Shown piece by piece: positions 18,738 through 27,566 of a stretch of DNA of 64,000 bases. Numbering within the stretch: the first letter of the stretch is position 1; each line of letters starts with the position of its first letter. The position numbers were made by a program, and so were the translations under genes. Source of the DNA: an uncultured Alphaproteobacteria bacterium (GTDB lineage Bacteria; Pseudomonadota; Alphaproteobacteria; Rhodobacterales; Rhodobacteraceae); assembly GCA_902556405.1 (NCBI GenBank), contig CACDWF010000008.1, forward strand, positions 1-64,000, read 5' to 3'. Under the pieces are notes generated by a model. It worked only from the letters and a program-made list of their open reading frames with translations, was not told the origin of the DNA and made no database searches.

Positions 18738-19160
18738 ATGAGTATTAAAATAAGGCTAGCAAGAGCTGGTTCAAAAAAGCGACCATTTTACCGAGTTGTT
18801 GCTGCTGACAGTAGAATGCCTAGAGATGGGAGATTTATAGAAAAGTTGGGCACTTATAATCCTCTTCTAAATAAAGACGATAGTAATAGAGTTAAATTGG
18901 ACTTGGAAAGAATAAAAGTGTGGTTATCCAAGGGAGCACAAACTACCGATAGGATTAGTCGATTATTGGAGAATTTAGAAGTACTCCCAAAAAAAATACG
19001 AAATAATCCTATTAAGGCAAAACCTAAAAAGGAGGCAGAGGAACCAAAAGCTGAAGAACCTACTCCCGAGGAACCAAAAGCTGAAGAACCTACTCCCGAG
19101 GATCCAAAAGCTGAAAAACCTACCCCCGAGGATCCAAAAGCTGAAGAATCAAAGCAATAA
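18738..19160 (+). CDS. rpsP: 30S ribosomal protein S16 with repetitive acidic tail
   Basis: The first 80 residues are an ordinary S16: [22 protein letters not shown], then [14 protein letters not shown] and [12 protein letters not shown]. The remaining 50-60 residues are a Lys/Pro/Glu tail made of a repeated decapeptide ([10 protein letters not shown]) encoded by a 30-base tandem repeat. Acidic or Ala/Glu-rich S16 tails are known in Rhodobacterales, but a near-perfect DNA repeat is unusual. The tail is predicted to be disordered and is unlikely to be part of the ribosomal core. Confidence 0.96.
   Translation: MSIKIRLARAGSKKRPFYRVVAADSRMPRDGRFIEKLGTYNPLLNKDDSNRVKLDLERIKVWLSKGAQTTDRISRLLENLEVLPKKIRNNPIKAKPKKEAEEPKAEEPTPEEPKAEEPTPEDPKAEKPTPEDPKAEESKQ
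19041..19150 (+). repeat. rpsP: 30-base tandem repeat inside rpsP, about 3.7 copies
   Basis: Units start at 19041, 19071, 19101 and 19131 (the last cut short at about 19150). Units 1 and 2 are identical; unit 3 differs at a few bases, and unit 4 is partial. Each unit is a multiple of three and encodes the decapeptide [10 protein letters not shown] or a close variant ([10 protein letters not shown]), so copy-number change would lengthen or shorten the S16 tail without shifting the frame. Confidence 0.95.
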
Positions 19161-19280
19161 AGAGGCCACGCAAAGTATTATTAGAATGCAGTTAATTGAA
19201 AACCGATTTTTTTCATACTCTCTTTTTGAGTACACATCGTTGAATTATTAGTTTGGTATTTTAGTCTGAGCAATAAGCAA

Positions 19281-19790
19281 TTGGATAGCGTGATTACTGC
19301 TGGAAAAGTACTTAATTCCTATGGTTTGAACGGCCAGGTAAAAATCGATGTTTATTTGAAGGATTTGAAACTTCTAAAGACTGTTAAGGTTTTTCTGTTA
19401 GGCGATTCTCTAATAAAGAGAAAAATTAATTTTTTAAAAAATACGAAAAATTCAACTTGGATAGCAGATGTAGCTGACGTTAAAATAAAGGAACAAGCGG
19501 ATCAACTCAAAGGTCAGCTTATTTTCCTAGAAAAAAAATACCTTCCTTCTCTTATGACTAATGAATTCTATTATGAAGACCTTAAAGGACTACAGGTAAA
19601 AATTGATGGAGGTCCTCAAAAAGGTTTCGTGCACAATGTTTTTAATTTTGGTAGTGGCGAGGTCTTGGAGGTTTCACTTGACGATAGTGATGCTACAAGA
19701 TACATCCCTTTTGATAAAGATAATGTAAGTGAAATAGACTTAGCTAATAGAACAATTATTTTGACTCCTATAAAAGGCTTACTTAGCTAA
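19281..19790 (+). CDS. rimM: Ribosome maturation factor RimM
   Basis: Assists late assembly of the 30S head around S19. The 169-residue frame has the N-terminal RimM domain (VITAGKVLNSYGLNGQVKI) and the C-terminal PRC barrel (NEFYYEDLKGLQV, then DNVSEIDLANRTI). The start is uncertain: TTG at 19281 or GTG at 19290, neither with a strong ribosome-binding site; homologues usually begin just before the conserved V-x-A-G-K, which slightly favours the GTG. Placement between rpsP and trmD is the standard bacterial order. Confidence 0.93.
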   Translation: MDSVITAGKVLNSYGLNGQVKIDVYLKDLKLLKTVKVFLLGDSLIKRKINFLKNTKNSTWIADVADVKIKEQADQLKGQLIFLEKKYLPSLMTNEFYYEDLKGLQVKIDGGPQKGFVHNVFNFGSGEVLEVSLDDSDATRYIPFDKDNVSEIDLANRTIILTPIKGLLS

Positions 19791-19812
19791 ACTCAAGTCT
19801 ACTAGTAAGAAT

Positions 19813-20544
19813 ATGAATGAAACTCAACTAAGCGCTAAAGTTATAACTCTTTATCCAGAAGTTTTCCCAGGACCGTTATCAGCTTCAGTAACGGGCAGAG
19901 CATTAGAAAAAAAGATTTGGTCTTTGGATATAATAAATTTGAGAGACTATGGAAACGGTAAACACAAACAAGTGGACGATAAACCGATTTCGGGTGGACC
20001 TGGCATGATTTTGAGGCCAGATGTTCTAGATCAAGCCTTGTTACAAGCAAACAGTTCCAACAGCGATAAGAGTAAAATTATAGTCTGCATGAGCCCAAGG
20101 GGTACTCCTCTTAGTCAAAGTATTGCAAAGAACATGCTTCAATATAATGAAATAATAATTGTTTGTGGTAGGTTTGAGGGCATCGACCAAAGAGTTGTAG
20201 AGAAACATCAAATGAAAGAAATATCTATAGGCGATTTTATTTTAAGTGGAGGCGAACTGGGTGCTATGGTTTTATTAGATACAGTAGTGAGATTGCTTCC
20301 AGGCACTTTGGGAAACTCTGATTCTATTTTAACGGAAAGTTTCACTAATGGTTTGCTTGAAGCTCCACAATTCACTAAACCGATAAATTGGAAAGGGATT
20401 AAGGTACCTGAAATACTTCGCTCTGGTGATCACCAGAAAATATTAGAATGGAAAAATAAGACGTCGGAAAAAATCACCAAAAAGAATAGGCCCGATTTAT
20501 TCATTAAATACGTTGAAAAAAAAAAAAATTTGATTAAAAGATAA
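19813..20544 (+). CDS. trmD: tRNA (guanine37-N1)-methyltransferase
   Basis: Methylates G37 next to the anticodon and so prevents +1 frameshifting. The 243 residues show the SPOUT knot: [10 protein letters not shown] at about 57-66, [10 protein letters not shown], and [20 protein letters not shown] forming the S-adenosylmethionine pocket. The C-terminal domain has [13 protein letters not shown]. The usual DDRPYGGGPGM sequence is [11 protein letters not shown] here, a mild change. It sits between rimM and rplS as usual. Confidence 0.97.
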   Translation: MNETQLSAKVITLYPEVFPGPLSASVTGRALEKKIWSLDIINLRDYGNGKHKQVDDKPISGGPGMILRPDVLDQALLQANSSNSDKSKIIVCMSPRGTPLSQSIAKNMLQYNEIIIVCGRFEGIDQRVVEKHQMKEISIGDFILSGGELGAMVLLDTVVRLLPGTLGNSDSILTESFTNGLLEAPQFTKPINWKGIKVPEILRSGDHQKILEWKNKTSEKITKKNRPDLFIKYVEKKKNLIKR

Positions 20545-20573
20545 ACAGTCATACAAATTTTAATGGTCTAATA

Positions 20574-20969
20574 ATGCACATCATAGAGAAAATTGAGAGC
20601 GAACAGATAAAGAAAATTGGCAAAACTATACCTGATTTTGCCTCTGGCGACACAATAAAGGTTGGCTACAAAATAACCGAAGGTGAAAGAACCAGAATAC
20701 AAAACTATGAAGGGGTGGTTATTGCCAGAAAAGGTGGATCTACACTAGCCGCATCATTCACAGTTAGAAAAATATCATTTGGGGAGGGAGTTGAACGAGT
20801 TTTTCCACTCTATTCAACAAACATTGATTCCATTACTGTAGTAAGAAGAGGAAGAGTTAGAAGGTCTAAACTGTATTATTTGAGAGCACTAAGAGGTAAG
20901 TCTGCTAGAATAGCTGAGAAGACTAATTATAAGAATGAAACTAACAATTCTTCTAAACCAAGGGACTAG
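20574..20969 (+). CDS. rplS: 50S ribosomal protein L19
   Basis: A 131-residue L19. Recognisable segments are [16 protein letters not shown], the [11 protein letters not shown] loop, [20 protein letters not shown], and [24 protein letters not shown]19 lies at the 30S-50S interface. The C-terminal 15 residues are polar and variable. It is 29 bases after trmD and 4 bases before the rpmE start, so it is cotranscribed with both. Confidence 0.97.
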   Translation: MHIIEKIESEQIKKIGKTIPDFASGDTIKVGYKITEGERTRIQNYEGVVIARKGGSTLAASFTVRKISFGEGVERVFPLYSTNIDSITVVRRGRVRRSKLYYLRALRGKSARIAEKTNYKNETNNSSKPRD

Positions 20970-20973
20970 AAAG

Positions 20974-21195
20974 ATGAAGAAAGATATACACCCTGATTAC
21001 CATTTTATAAACGTAAAGATGACTGACGGCACAGTCTATAAGACTAGGTCTACATACGGTAAAACAAACGAAAATCTGAACCTCGAGATAGATCCGTTGA
21101 CCCACCCAGCATGGACGGGAGGATCACAAAAACTACTTGATACCGGAGGAAGAGTTTCAAAGTTTAAGAAAAAGTATGAAGGTTTTAAACTTTAA
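20974..21195 (+). CDS. rpmE: 50S ribosomal protein L31
   Basis: The true start is the ATG at 20974 ([12 protein letters not shown]), preceded by GGACTAGAAAG; an upstream in-frame ATG at 20935 overlaps rplS and is not needed. The 73-residue protein ends with [27 protein letters not shown], the alphaproteobacterial form. It has no cysteines, so it is the zinc-independent (C-) type. Last ribosomal gene of the ffh operon, followed by mipZ. Confidence 0.95.
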   Translation: MKKDIHPDYHFINVKMTDGTVYKTRSTYGKTNENLNLEIDPLTHPAWTGGSQKLLDTGGRVSKFKKKYEGFKL

Positions 21196-21247
21196 TTTTA
21201 TTACCTAATATTTTTTAAACAAAAAATCTATAACTCCTGAAAAGAAA

Positions 21248-22045
21248 ATGGCAAAAATTATCGTTTTTGGTAATGAAAAAGGTGGTTCCGGGAAATCTAC
21301 GACTGCAATACATGTGGCCATAGCTCTTTGTTACAAAGATAAAAACGTAGGCGTAATAGATTTGGATGTCAGACAGAAAAGTATGTCGAGATTCTTAGAA
21401 AACCGCACCGACTTTTGTGAGAAAAAAAAAACTGATTTACCACGTCCTACTTATTATAAAATTTATCAATCTAATAAAGACAGTAAGGCAGAGTCCAATT
21501 CGGAGGAAGAAAAAAGATTCGCTGACGCCTTAACGACTTTAGAAGAAACATGTGATTTTCTAGTAATCGACTGTCCAGGGGGCATATCGAATTATGTGAA
21601 GATGGCTCATACGGTAGCTGACACTTTAGTAACACCAATGAATGATAGTTTGATTGACTTTGATCTTTTAGCAAAGATCGAAGCCTCTACAGGAAAAGTT
21701 ATTGGGCCTTCTATTTATTCGGAAATGGTTTGGGATTGCAGACAAATACGAGCATCTGCGAAACATCCGCCAATCGATTGGGTGATACTGAGAAACAGAA
21801 TATCACATGTATTTAGTAGAAATAAATATCAGATTAGCAACTCTCTCAAAAACCTTTCAAAAAGAATTGGATTTCGATTAAGTACAGGATTTTCAGAGCG
21901 AGTTATATTTAAAGAATTATTTTTATCTGGATTGACTTTGCTAGATCTTGAAAAAATGGAGGACTGGCAACCTACCCTGAGCCATATATCTGCGCGACAG
22001 GAAATGAGGATGCTACTAGGAAGCTTAAATTTAACTAGTGACTAA
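21248..22045 (+). CDS. mipZ: Division-plane positioning ATPase MipZ
   Basis: A 265-residue ParA-superfamily ATPase. The deviant Walker A motif KGGSGKST is at residues 11-18 with the signature lysine K11, the second motif DLDVRQKS follows at about 38-45, and FLVIDCPGG is Walker B. MipZ forms polar gradients with ParB and blocks FtsZ assembly away from midcell in alphaproteobacteria. Its position after rpmE is frequently seen in Rhodobacterales. The stop overlaps the converging carboxypeptidase gene by 4 bases. Confidence 0.93.
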   Translation: MAKIIVFGNEKGGSGKSTTAIHVAIALCYKDKNVGVIDLDVRQKSMSRFLENRTDFCEKKKTDLPRPTYYKIYQSNKDSKAESNSEEEKRFADALTTLEETCDFLVIDCPGGISNYVKMAHTVADTLVTPMNDSLIDFDLLAKIEASTGKVIGPSIYSEMVWDCRQIRASAKHPPIDWVILRNRISHVFSRNKYQISNSLKNLSKRIGFRLSTGFSERVIFKELFLSGLTLLDLEKMEDWQPTLSHISARQEMRMLLGSLNLTSD

Positions 22046-23301
22046 TTTTGGAGAATGCTACAAGCTGTTTCTTGAGATCTAGTTCTAATACATAAATTTT
22101 CAGCTAGTGCATTTGTAATTTTATTCACAAAAATAGAGTATTTTTTCTCTTTATTTCTTCTTATGTTTATCGACTCATTGTCAACATTAGCTAGTAAATC
22201 AATATTTAATAAGAGAATATTTGGCATCTCTCTCTCTGCCGAAAGGATAGTATTGTACATTCCAATCTGTACATCAACATCGTTACTTATAACCCTTTCA
22301 ATTGGATTTTGATTTTGCGTTCTGAATAAATTGTTAAATTCATCTTTTCTCTTTGCTTTTATCATGACTTCAAGTGATTTTGGTTTTGAGAGTGGTTTAG
22401 TGACTGAAACTATTTTTGGACTTGAAATATTTTTTCCTGGTTTCAATGGTGGCAGCTTACTTAGCTTTTTTCTTTCCGGTATGACTTTAAAAGCATCATC
22501 AAACAGTCCTATAATTTTTTTTGCCCTTTCTGCAGAAGAGCTGGTGCCAATTAGGATGCCTATTAGCTGTTTATCTCCTCGTTTAGCTGAGGCTGCCAAA
22601 TTATGTCCTGCAGCGTTTGTGTATCCTGTTTTTATGCCTGAAGCACCCCTATATTGCTTCAGAAACTTATAGTTTGTATTCCTTATTGTTTTTCCTGAAG
22701 CATAAGTTTCCAATCTGCCAAAAATATTAAAATATTCGGGATAATCCAACATTAGCCGACGAGCTAATAATAGCATGTCATTAGCTGTCGAATAGTGCCC
22801 TATCTGAGTCAGACCATGAGCGTTTTTAAATCTTGTGGAATTCATGCCCATCTTTTTTGCTGCTACATTCATATAATTAATGAATTTTTTTTCAGATCCT
22901 GAAATAGCCTCTCCCAAAGCGGTAGCAGCATCATTTGCAGACCTTACAGCAGAAGCTCTAATTAAAAACCTAACTGAGACTCTCTGGCCTGGTTTATACC
23001 AAAATTTTGAGGGTGGCTCTGATGCTGCATTTTTACTTATAATAACTTTTTGATCCAACTTTAGCCGACCATTACGTATAGAATCGAAAGCCAGATATAG
23101 GGTCATCATTTTTGTTAGAGAGGCTGGATGGATTATTTGCCCTGATTTGTGGCTATTTAAAACTTTACCGTCCCTAGCGTCAGCGACAACGTACGCAAAG
23201 GTTTTAGCTGATAGCTCTGACGTGTAAATTGATATTGTAAAAATTATAAATATAACAGAATTTACTAATAGAAAGTGAATACCCAATTTGTTTGTTTTCA
23301 T
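22042..23301 (-). CDS. D-alanyl-D-alanine carboxypeptidase (penicillin-binding, S11) with divergent C-terminal SPOR-like domain
   Basis: Removes the terminal D-Ala from peptidoglycan stem peptides in the periplasm. An N-terminal hydrophobic segment (10-26) acts as export signal. The serine-peptidase motifs are all present: S61-L-T-K64, S121-A-N123 and K224-T-G226. After a basic/proline linker (about 275-330), residues 343-418 begin DVQIGMYNT and end with a YSIFVNK ... ACSIL pattern that resembles a degenerate septal SPOR domain; this part is an inference. No C-terminal amphipathic PBP5-type anchor is evident. Confidence 0.92.
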   Translation of the reverse strand: MKTNKLGIHFLLVNSVIFIIFTISIYTSELSAKTFAYVVADARDGKVLNSHKSGQIIHPASLTKMMTLYLAFDSIRNGRLKLDQKVIISKNAASEPPSKFWYKPGQRVSVRFLIRASAVRSANDAATALGEAISGSEKKFINYMNVAAKKMGMNSTRFKNAHGLTQIGHYSTANDMLLLARRLMLDYPEYFNIFGRLETYASGKTIRNTNYKFLKQYRGASGIKTGYTNAAGHNLAASAKRGDKQLIGILIGTSSSAERAKKIIGLFDDAFKVIPERKKLSKLPPLKPGKNISSPKIVSVTKPLSKPKSLEVMIKAKRKDEFNNLFRTQNQNPIERVISNDVDVQIGMYNTILSAEREMPNILLLNIDLLANVDNESINIRRNKEKKYSIFVNKITNALAENLCIRTRSQETACSILQN

Positions 23302-23403
23302 TTATTTATTTTTCAAGAAAATGTTAGTTATTACTTTTATTTAATTTTTAATATACTTAGACTAGTAAAAGAAAAAAAGTGAAATTAAGAGCGGAAAAGA
23401 GAA

Positions 23404-23733
23404 ATGCCTAACAAAGATGACGATATAAATAACGACTTATCGGATACGTCAGTACTTGTAAAAAAGCGCAGTAAGTTAAAAAAGCCACCGTTGTATAAAG
23501 TTCTGCTCTTAAACGATGATTTCACTCCAATGGAGTTTGTTGTACATGTATTAGAAAAATTCTTTTCTATTGGACATGAAAGAGCTGTACAGATAATGCT
23601 CACAGTTCATAAAAAGGGCATCGCCGTTGTTGGCGTGTATTCCCATGATATAGCTGAAACAAAAGTTACTCAGGTCATGGACTATTCTAGAAAAAATCAA
23701 CACCCATTACAGTGCACCATGGAGAAGGAATAG
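23404..23733 (+). CDS. clpS: ATP-dependent Clp protease adaptor ClpS
   Basis: A 109-residue N-end-rule adaptor that hands substrates to ClpA. The diagnostic [21 protein letters not shown] segment is at about residues 36-56, and [19 protein letters not shown] follows. The N-terminal 30 residues are a charged flexible extension, as usual. ATG at 23404 follows AGCGGAAAAGAGAA. clpA is not adjacent; the next gene starts 2 bases after the clpS stop. Confidence 0.95.
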   Translation: MPNKDDDINNDLSDTSVLVKKRSKLKKPPLYKVLLLNDDFTPMEFVVHVLEKFFSIGHERAVQIMLTVHKKGIAVVGVYSHDIAETKVTQVMDYSRKNQHPLQCTMEKE

Positions 23734-23734
23734 G

Positions 23735-24751
23735 TTGCAGAGCCTGGCATCCCAGAGATTTGAAACATTTTGGAACCAAGTAGCACAATCATATGCTGAT
23801 CAAAAATTAGCTATTATAGGCTCTGAAAAACCATTCAATTTTTGTTGCATAAAAAATAAACATCTATGCCACTTCATTTCAAACGCAAAAGATACGTTAA
23901 AAGAGGCAAAAAATTTAGGTTTCGTAATTTCAACTATTTTAAATCGTTATTACGATATTATTATTCTCGAATTGACAAAAAGCAGGGAAACCAATTTGGG
24001 CCTCATAGCGCTAGCTGAAGAGTCTTTAAAGGATGGAGGAAAGATGATTATAAATGGTGATAATAAAATAGGTATCAAAAGCTTTCTCCAAAATATCTCT
24101 TACCAATGGCCTCCAGAGATTACAATGATTAAAAAAAAAGGAAGGATAGCTCTCTACCAAAAAAAAAAACAATTGTTTGGCCGATGGAAAAAATATCAAG
24201 GTTTTGATAAGAACAATGATGGCTATTATACTCGATGTGATATGTTTTCTCCAAAAGAGATTGATGAAGGCTCTCAAAAACTCGTCTCTGCATTTAGTAC
24301 CAAGCTATTTGGAGAGGTTGCGGACCTTGGGGCTGGATGGGGATATTTGAGTAAGGAGGCGCTTAGATTAAATAACAAAATCACTAGGATTACATTATTT
24401 GAAAATAATTATTCTGCATACCTTGCATCAAAAAAAAATATAGACGATGAGAGAGCAACATTTAGATGGGCTAGTATTGAAAATATCAGAAACTTGAGAC
24501 TACGTTTCAATCATGTAATTTGCAATCCTCCTTTTCACTCTGGTCGTCAAACAGATATAGAGCTTCTAAAATCCTTCATTTTTTATAGCTCTAGGCTTAT
24601 AAATCCTCGAGGTAGTGTTTGGATGGTTTTTGTTTCAGGAGTGTATTTTGAGAACGAGCTTAAGAAGTACTTCGATAACATTAAGCTTTTGTACAAAGAT
24701 AAGCACTATTTTGTTTGTCAGTTACTAAAACCAAAAATCAAAGAGGTATGA
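23735..24751 (+). CDS. Class I SAM-dependent methyltransferase, RsmC-like (16S rRNA m2G)
   Basis: A 338-residue two-domain protein like RsmC/RlmG. The C-terminal catalytic half has the SAM-binding DLGAGWG at residues 197-203 and the NPPF motif at 264-267, typical of N2-guanine methyltransferases. The N-terminal half is a divergent pseudo-methyltransferase domain without these motifs, as in RsmC. Starts with TTG two bases after clpS. Probably a 16S rRNA G1207 enzyme, but rlmG-type activity cannot be excluded. Confidence 0.8.
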   Translation: MQSLASQRFETFWNQVAQSYADQKLAIIGSEKPFNFCCIKNKHLCHFISNAKDTLKEAKNLGFVISTILNRYYDIIILELTKSRETNLGLIALAEESLKDGGKMIINGDNKIGIKSFLQNISYQWPPEITMIKKKGRIALYQKKKQLFGRWKKYQGFDKNNDGYYTRCDMFSPKEIDEGSQKLVSAFSTKLFGEVADLGAGWGYLSKEALRLNNKITRITLFENNYSAYLASKKNIDDERATFRWASIENIRNLRLRFNHVICNPPFHSGRQTDIELLKSFIFYSSRLINPRGSVWMVFVSGVYFENELKKYFDNIKLLYKDKHYFVCQLLKPKIKEV

Positions 24752-25560
24752 GTATGATTAAACAACTACTAAATAAAACTGCGCTTATAACTGGGGCATC
24801 ACATGGTGTAGGACTGGAAATCGGAAGAAAGTTTCTTTTGGCAGGAGCAAATGTGGTATTTTCAGATTATACAAAATTTGATCTCGAAAACTTGATCTCT
24901 GGAATTTCCTCTGAGAATGGGCAAGCCTACTCCTTTTATGGAAACATGCAGGATCAACTAGCTGTCAATAATCTAATTGCAACTACATTAAATAAATTTG
25001 GGCGTGTAGATATATTGGTCAATGCCAATAGAGCAATCATCCCATCAAACCCGTTAGATGAGAAGGGTGGAGCTCTTGAGAAATCTCTTTCACAAAATCT
25101 GATTGCAACCTTGAATATAAGTCAACTTTTTGCAAAATCAGTAATCAAGCAAACTAAAAACAGAAAAAATAGCGAAATTGTAGGTTCGATAATAAACTTG
25201 ACGTCAATAGCGGCTAATCAAACAATTCCCGAAATGATGCCATACTCTGTTAGTTGTGCAGCTCTGAACCAAATGACAAGATCACTTGCGGTTTCTCTTG
25301 CCAAAGACGGAATAAGAGTCAACGCTATATCTCTTGGTAGTATTATGAGTTCAAGCTTACGCTTAAACCTACACAGCAACCCTGAGCTACAAGACTCAAT
25401 AATTGATGCAACTCCTTTAGGGTACATTGCTGATCCAGAAGAGGTAGCAGATCTTGCTCTATTTTTGTCATCCGAGAGCTCTAGTTTCCTCACTGGACAG
25501 GTAATAACAATCGATGGAGGTCGATCTATTTTGAATAAACTAGAGAAGGCAGCCTACTAA
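24748..25560 (+). CDS. SDR family protein, catalytic Lys replaced by Cys
   Basis: A 270-residue short-chain dehydrogenase/reductase fold. ATG at 24748 overlaps the stop of the methyltransferase gene (ATGA) and has an AAGAGG ribosome-binding site; longer in-frame starts are less likely. The cofactor motif TGASHGVG is at residues 15-22 and the C-terminal FLTGQVITIDGG is typical. The active site is altered: Y166-S-V-S-C170, with Cys where Lys is expected, and NANRA replaces the usual NNAG. It may have lost dehydrogenase activity or have another role. The substrate is unknown. Confidence 0.85.
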   Translation: MSMIKQLLNKTALITGASHGVGLEIGRKFLLAGANVVFSDYTKFDLENLISGISSENGQAYSFYGNMQDQLAVNNLIATTLNKFGRVDILVNANRAIIPSNPLDEKGGALEKSLSQNLIATLNISQLFAKSVIKQTKNRKNSEIVGSIINLTSIAANQTIPEMMPYSVSCAALNQMTRSLAVSLAKDGIRVNAISLGSIMSSSLRLNLHSNPELQDSIIDATPLGYIADPEEVADLALFLSSESSSFLTGQVITIDGGRSILNKLEKAAY

Positions 25561-25586
25561 AATATATACCTTATCTACTTTAAGCG

Positions 25587-26201
25587 TCACATATCGAGGT
25601 TATCCCTAAACAACGATTTTGAAGGTTCCACAACATTAATTTCTGTATCGGAACTCATATTTATTTTTTGCTCCTCAGACTTTTCTCTGGGAATCTTATC
25701 TAATATTTTCTGTAGCTCAATTTGCTTGCATAGCCCTAATATCACTGGATCAGTTGGTGAAAGATTATTTATATTCCAGTGAGTCCTCTCTCTTATAGCC
25801 TTAATTGTGTTTTTTGTAGTACCAATTAATTTAGAGATTTGCCCATCAGTGATCTCTGGATGAAACTTAACTAGCCAAGCAATAGCTGCTGGTTTATCTT
25901 GTCTTTTGGAAAGAGGAGTGTATTTGGGGCCCCTGGACTTTTTCTCGCCCACCGCAGCCGGATTCTTGAAAAGCTGTAAGTCCAATTTTTCATCGGCTTC
26001 ACACCTCTTTATCTCCTCTGCCGTCAGTTGACTATTAATAATTGGGTCAATTCCACGTATTCCACTAGCTACCTCTCCATCTGCAATACCGCTAACCTCT
26101 AACTCATGAAGCCCGCAAAAACTCGCTATTTGCCTAAAAGTAAGGGTTGTATTATCTAAAAGCCAAACTGCTGTAGCTTTCCTCATTAGTGGGTATTCCA
26201 T
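25587..26201 (-). CDS. trcR: Cell-cycle transcriptional regulator TrcR (DUF1013)
   Basis: A 204-residue protein matching DUF1013, restricted to alphaproteobacteria and called TrcR, an RNA-polymerase-associated regulator. It starts MEYPLMRKATAVWLLDNT, then FRQIASFCGLHELEV, a helix-turn-helix-like unit, and a second such unit near LVKFHPEITDGQISKLIGTTKNTI. The C-terminal 30 residues are acidic and variable. Monocistronic, convergent with the SDR gene. Confidence 0.88.
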   Translation of the reverse strand: MEYPLMRKATAVWLLDNTTLTFRQIASFCGLHELEVSGIADGEVASGIRGIDPIINSQLTAEEIKRCEADEKLDLQLFKNPAAVGEKKSRGPKYTPLSKRQDKPAAIAWLVKFHPEITDGQISKLIGTTKNTIKAIRERTHWNINNLSPTDPVILGLCKQIELQKILDKIPREKSEEQKINMSSDTEINVVEPSKSLFRDNLDM

Positions 26202-26273
26202 CTAGTCCTCGCTAACAATTAAATTGGTATTTAACCTTGATCTCACCATGATTTATACAAAAAAAAAGTTCTA

Positions 26274-27257
26274 TTAATCAAGACTTAAAATAATCTTACC
26301 TAAATGATTTCCACTTTCCATCCGCATATGCGCATCCTTGAATTTTTCTAATGGAAATATGGAGTCTATGTAAACACCAATTTTTTGTCTATCCAACAAG
26401 GGCCAAACAGTTTCGCGTAATTCACTAGCAACTTTGCTTTTAAATTCAACTGTTCTAGGTCTAAGCGTTGATCCTGTTAAATTTATTCTTTTCATCATTA
26501 ACTGACTCAAGTCTAGTTTTACAGAATTACCTTTGAGAAACGCAATATTTACAAGCCTTCCCTCATCACGTAATAAATCAACATTTTTTTCAAAATAGTC
26601 ACCTCCAATCATATCTAAAATGAGATCTACACCTTGTGTTTTATTTTTACCTTTAAGTATATCATGAAAGTTTTCTACGGAATATTGGATAACTTGATCA
26701 GCTCCTAATGAGTAACAAAAATCTGATTTTTTTTTGTTTTTCACTGTCGCGAGAACCGTTGCGCCTAGTTGCTTAGCTAATTGGATTGCAAACATACCAA
26801 TACCACTAGAACCACCATGCACAAGAAATATGTCATTTTCTTTTAATTGACCTAACTTTACCATATTGATCCAAACTGTAAAAAGACACTCACACAAGCC
26901 TGCGGCTGCCTCCATTGATAAACCCTTGGGAATAGGAAGACAGTGTGCTTCGTTTGTAACAACATATTCCGCATAGCCGCCTCCAGGTACCAATGCACAT
27001 ACACGGTCTCCTATCTTTTTTTTAGTTACAGCCGTCCCAGTTTCTATTATCTCTCCAGAGACCTCTAACCCCATTATTGGGCTAGCGTCATTTGGTACTT
27101 TATATAATCCTTGTCTTTGTAGAATGTCAGGGCGATTTACCCCGGCAGCCTTAACTTTAATTAAGACTTCTTTTTCTAGGGGCCTTGGAACATCCAAGTC
27201 TGTTTTTACAATTGAGCCTTCTAAATCTCCAAACTTATTAATAATTACTGCTTTCAT
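26274..27257 (-). CDS. NAD(P)H quinone oxidoreductase, zeta-crystallin/PIG3-like
   Basis: A 327-residue medium-chain dehydrogenase/reductase without structural zinc cysteines. It begins MKAVIINKFGDLE, has the VNRPDILQRQGLY motif, and the NADPH-binding VHGGSSGIGMFAIQLAK at about 142-159. This fits the TP53I3 (PIG3)-like quinone oxidoreductase group that reduces quinones or enones with NADPH. The substrate is not known. Divergent from rpsU, convergent with nothing; 73 bases separate it from trcR on the same strand. Confidence 0.88.
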   Translation of the reverse strand: MKAVIINKFGDLEGSIVKTDLDVPRPLEKEVLIKVKAAGVNRPDILQRQGLYKVPNDASPIMGLEVSGEIIETGTAVTKKKIGDRVCALVPGGGYAEYVVTNEAHCLPIPKGLSMEAAAGLCECLFTVWINMVKLGQLKENDIFLVHGGSSGIGMFAIQLAKQLGATVLATVKNKKKSDFCYSLGADQVIQYSVENFHDILKGKNKTQGVDLILDMIGGDYFEKNVDLLRDEGRLVNIAFLKGNSVKLDLSQLMMKRINLTGSTLRPRTVEFKSKVASELRETVWPLLDRQKIGVYIDSIFPLEKFKDAHMRMESGNHLGKIILSLD

Positions 27258-27348
27258 CGGTAGTTTTTCCCTATTTTATTATTATTTTGTAGACAAGCAT
27301 GGTGTGTCTTGATAAACACTTTCCTCATAACTGTATAAGGATTTGTAC

Positions 27349-27555
27349 GTGCAAGTAAACGTTAGAGATAATAATATAGAGCAAGCTTTGAGAGCTCTTA
27401 AAAAAAAGTTACAAAGAGAGGGAGTTTTTAGGGAAATGAAACTCAAGCAGCATTTTGAAAAGCCCTCTGTAAAAAAAGCTAGAGAAAAGGCTGAGGCTAT
27501 TCGACGAGCTAGAAAACTAGCAAGGAAAAAAATGATTAGAGAAGGTCTTTTGTAG
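27349..27555 (+). CDS. rpsU: 30S ribosomal protein S21
   Basis: The 68-residue protein starts at GTG 27349 ([14 protein letters not shown]), with AAGGA at 27337-27341 seven bases before it. A TTG at 27343 would add two residues but leaves only one base after the ribosome-binding site. The Arg/Lys-rich sequence [15 protein letters not shown] and [11 protein letters not shown] is the alphaproteobacterial S21 pattern. S21 helps initiation and base pairing with the Shine-Dalgarno sequence. Confidence 0.95.
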   Translation: MQVNVRDNNIEQALRALKKKLQREGVFREMKLKQHFEKPSVKKAREKAEAIRRARKLARKKMIREGLL

Positions 27556-27566
27556 ATCGATGGTCT

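Noticed and set aside
19041-19150. Regular 30-base repeats as a possible CRISPR array
   Set aside because: The units are contiguous with no spacers and encode an in-frame protein tail.
19161-19280. Gap between rpsP and rimM as a possible RNA gene or terminator
   Set aside because: Only a weak TACTC/GAGTA pairing is visible with no T run after it; nothing supports an RNA gene.
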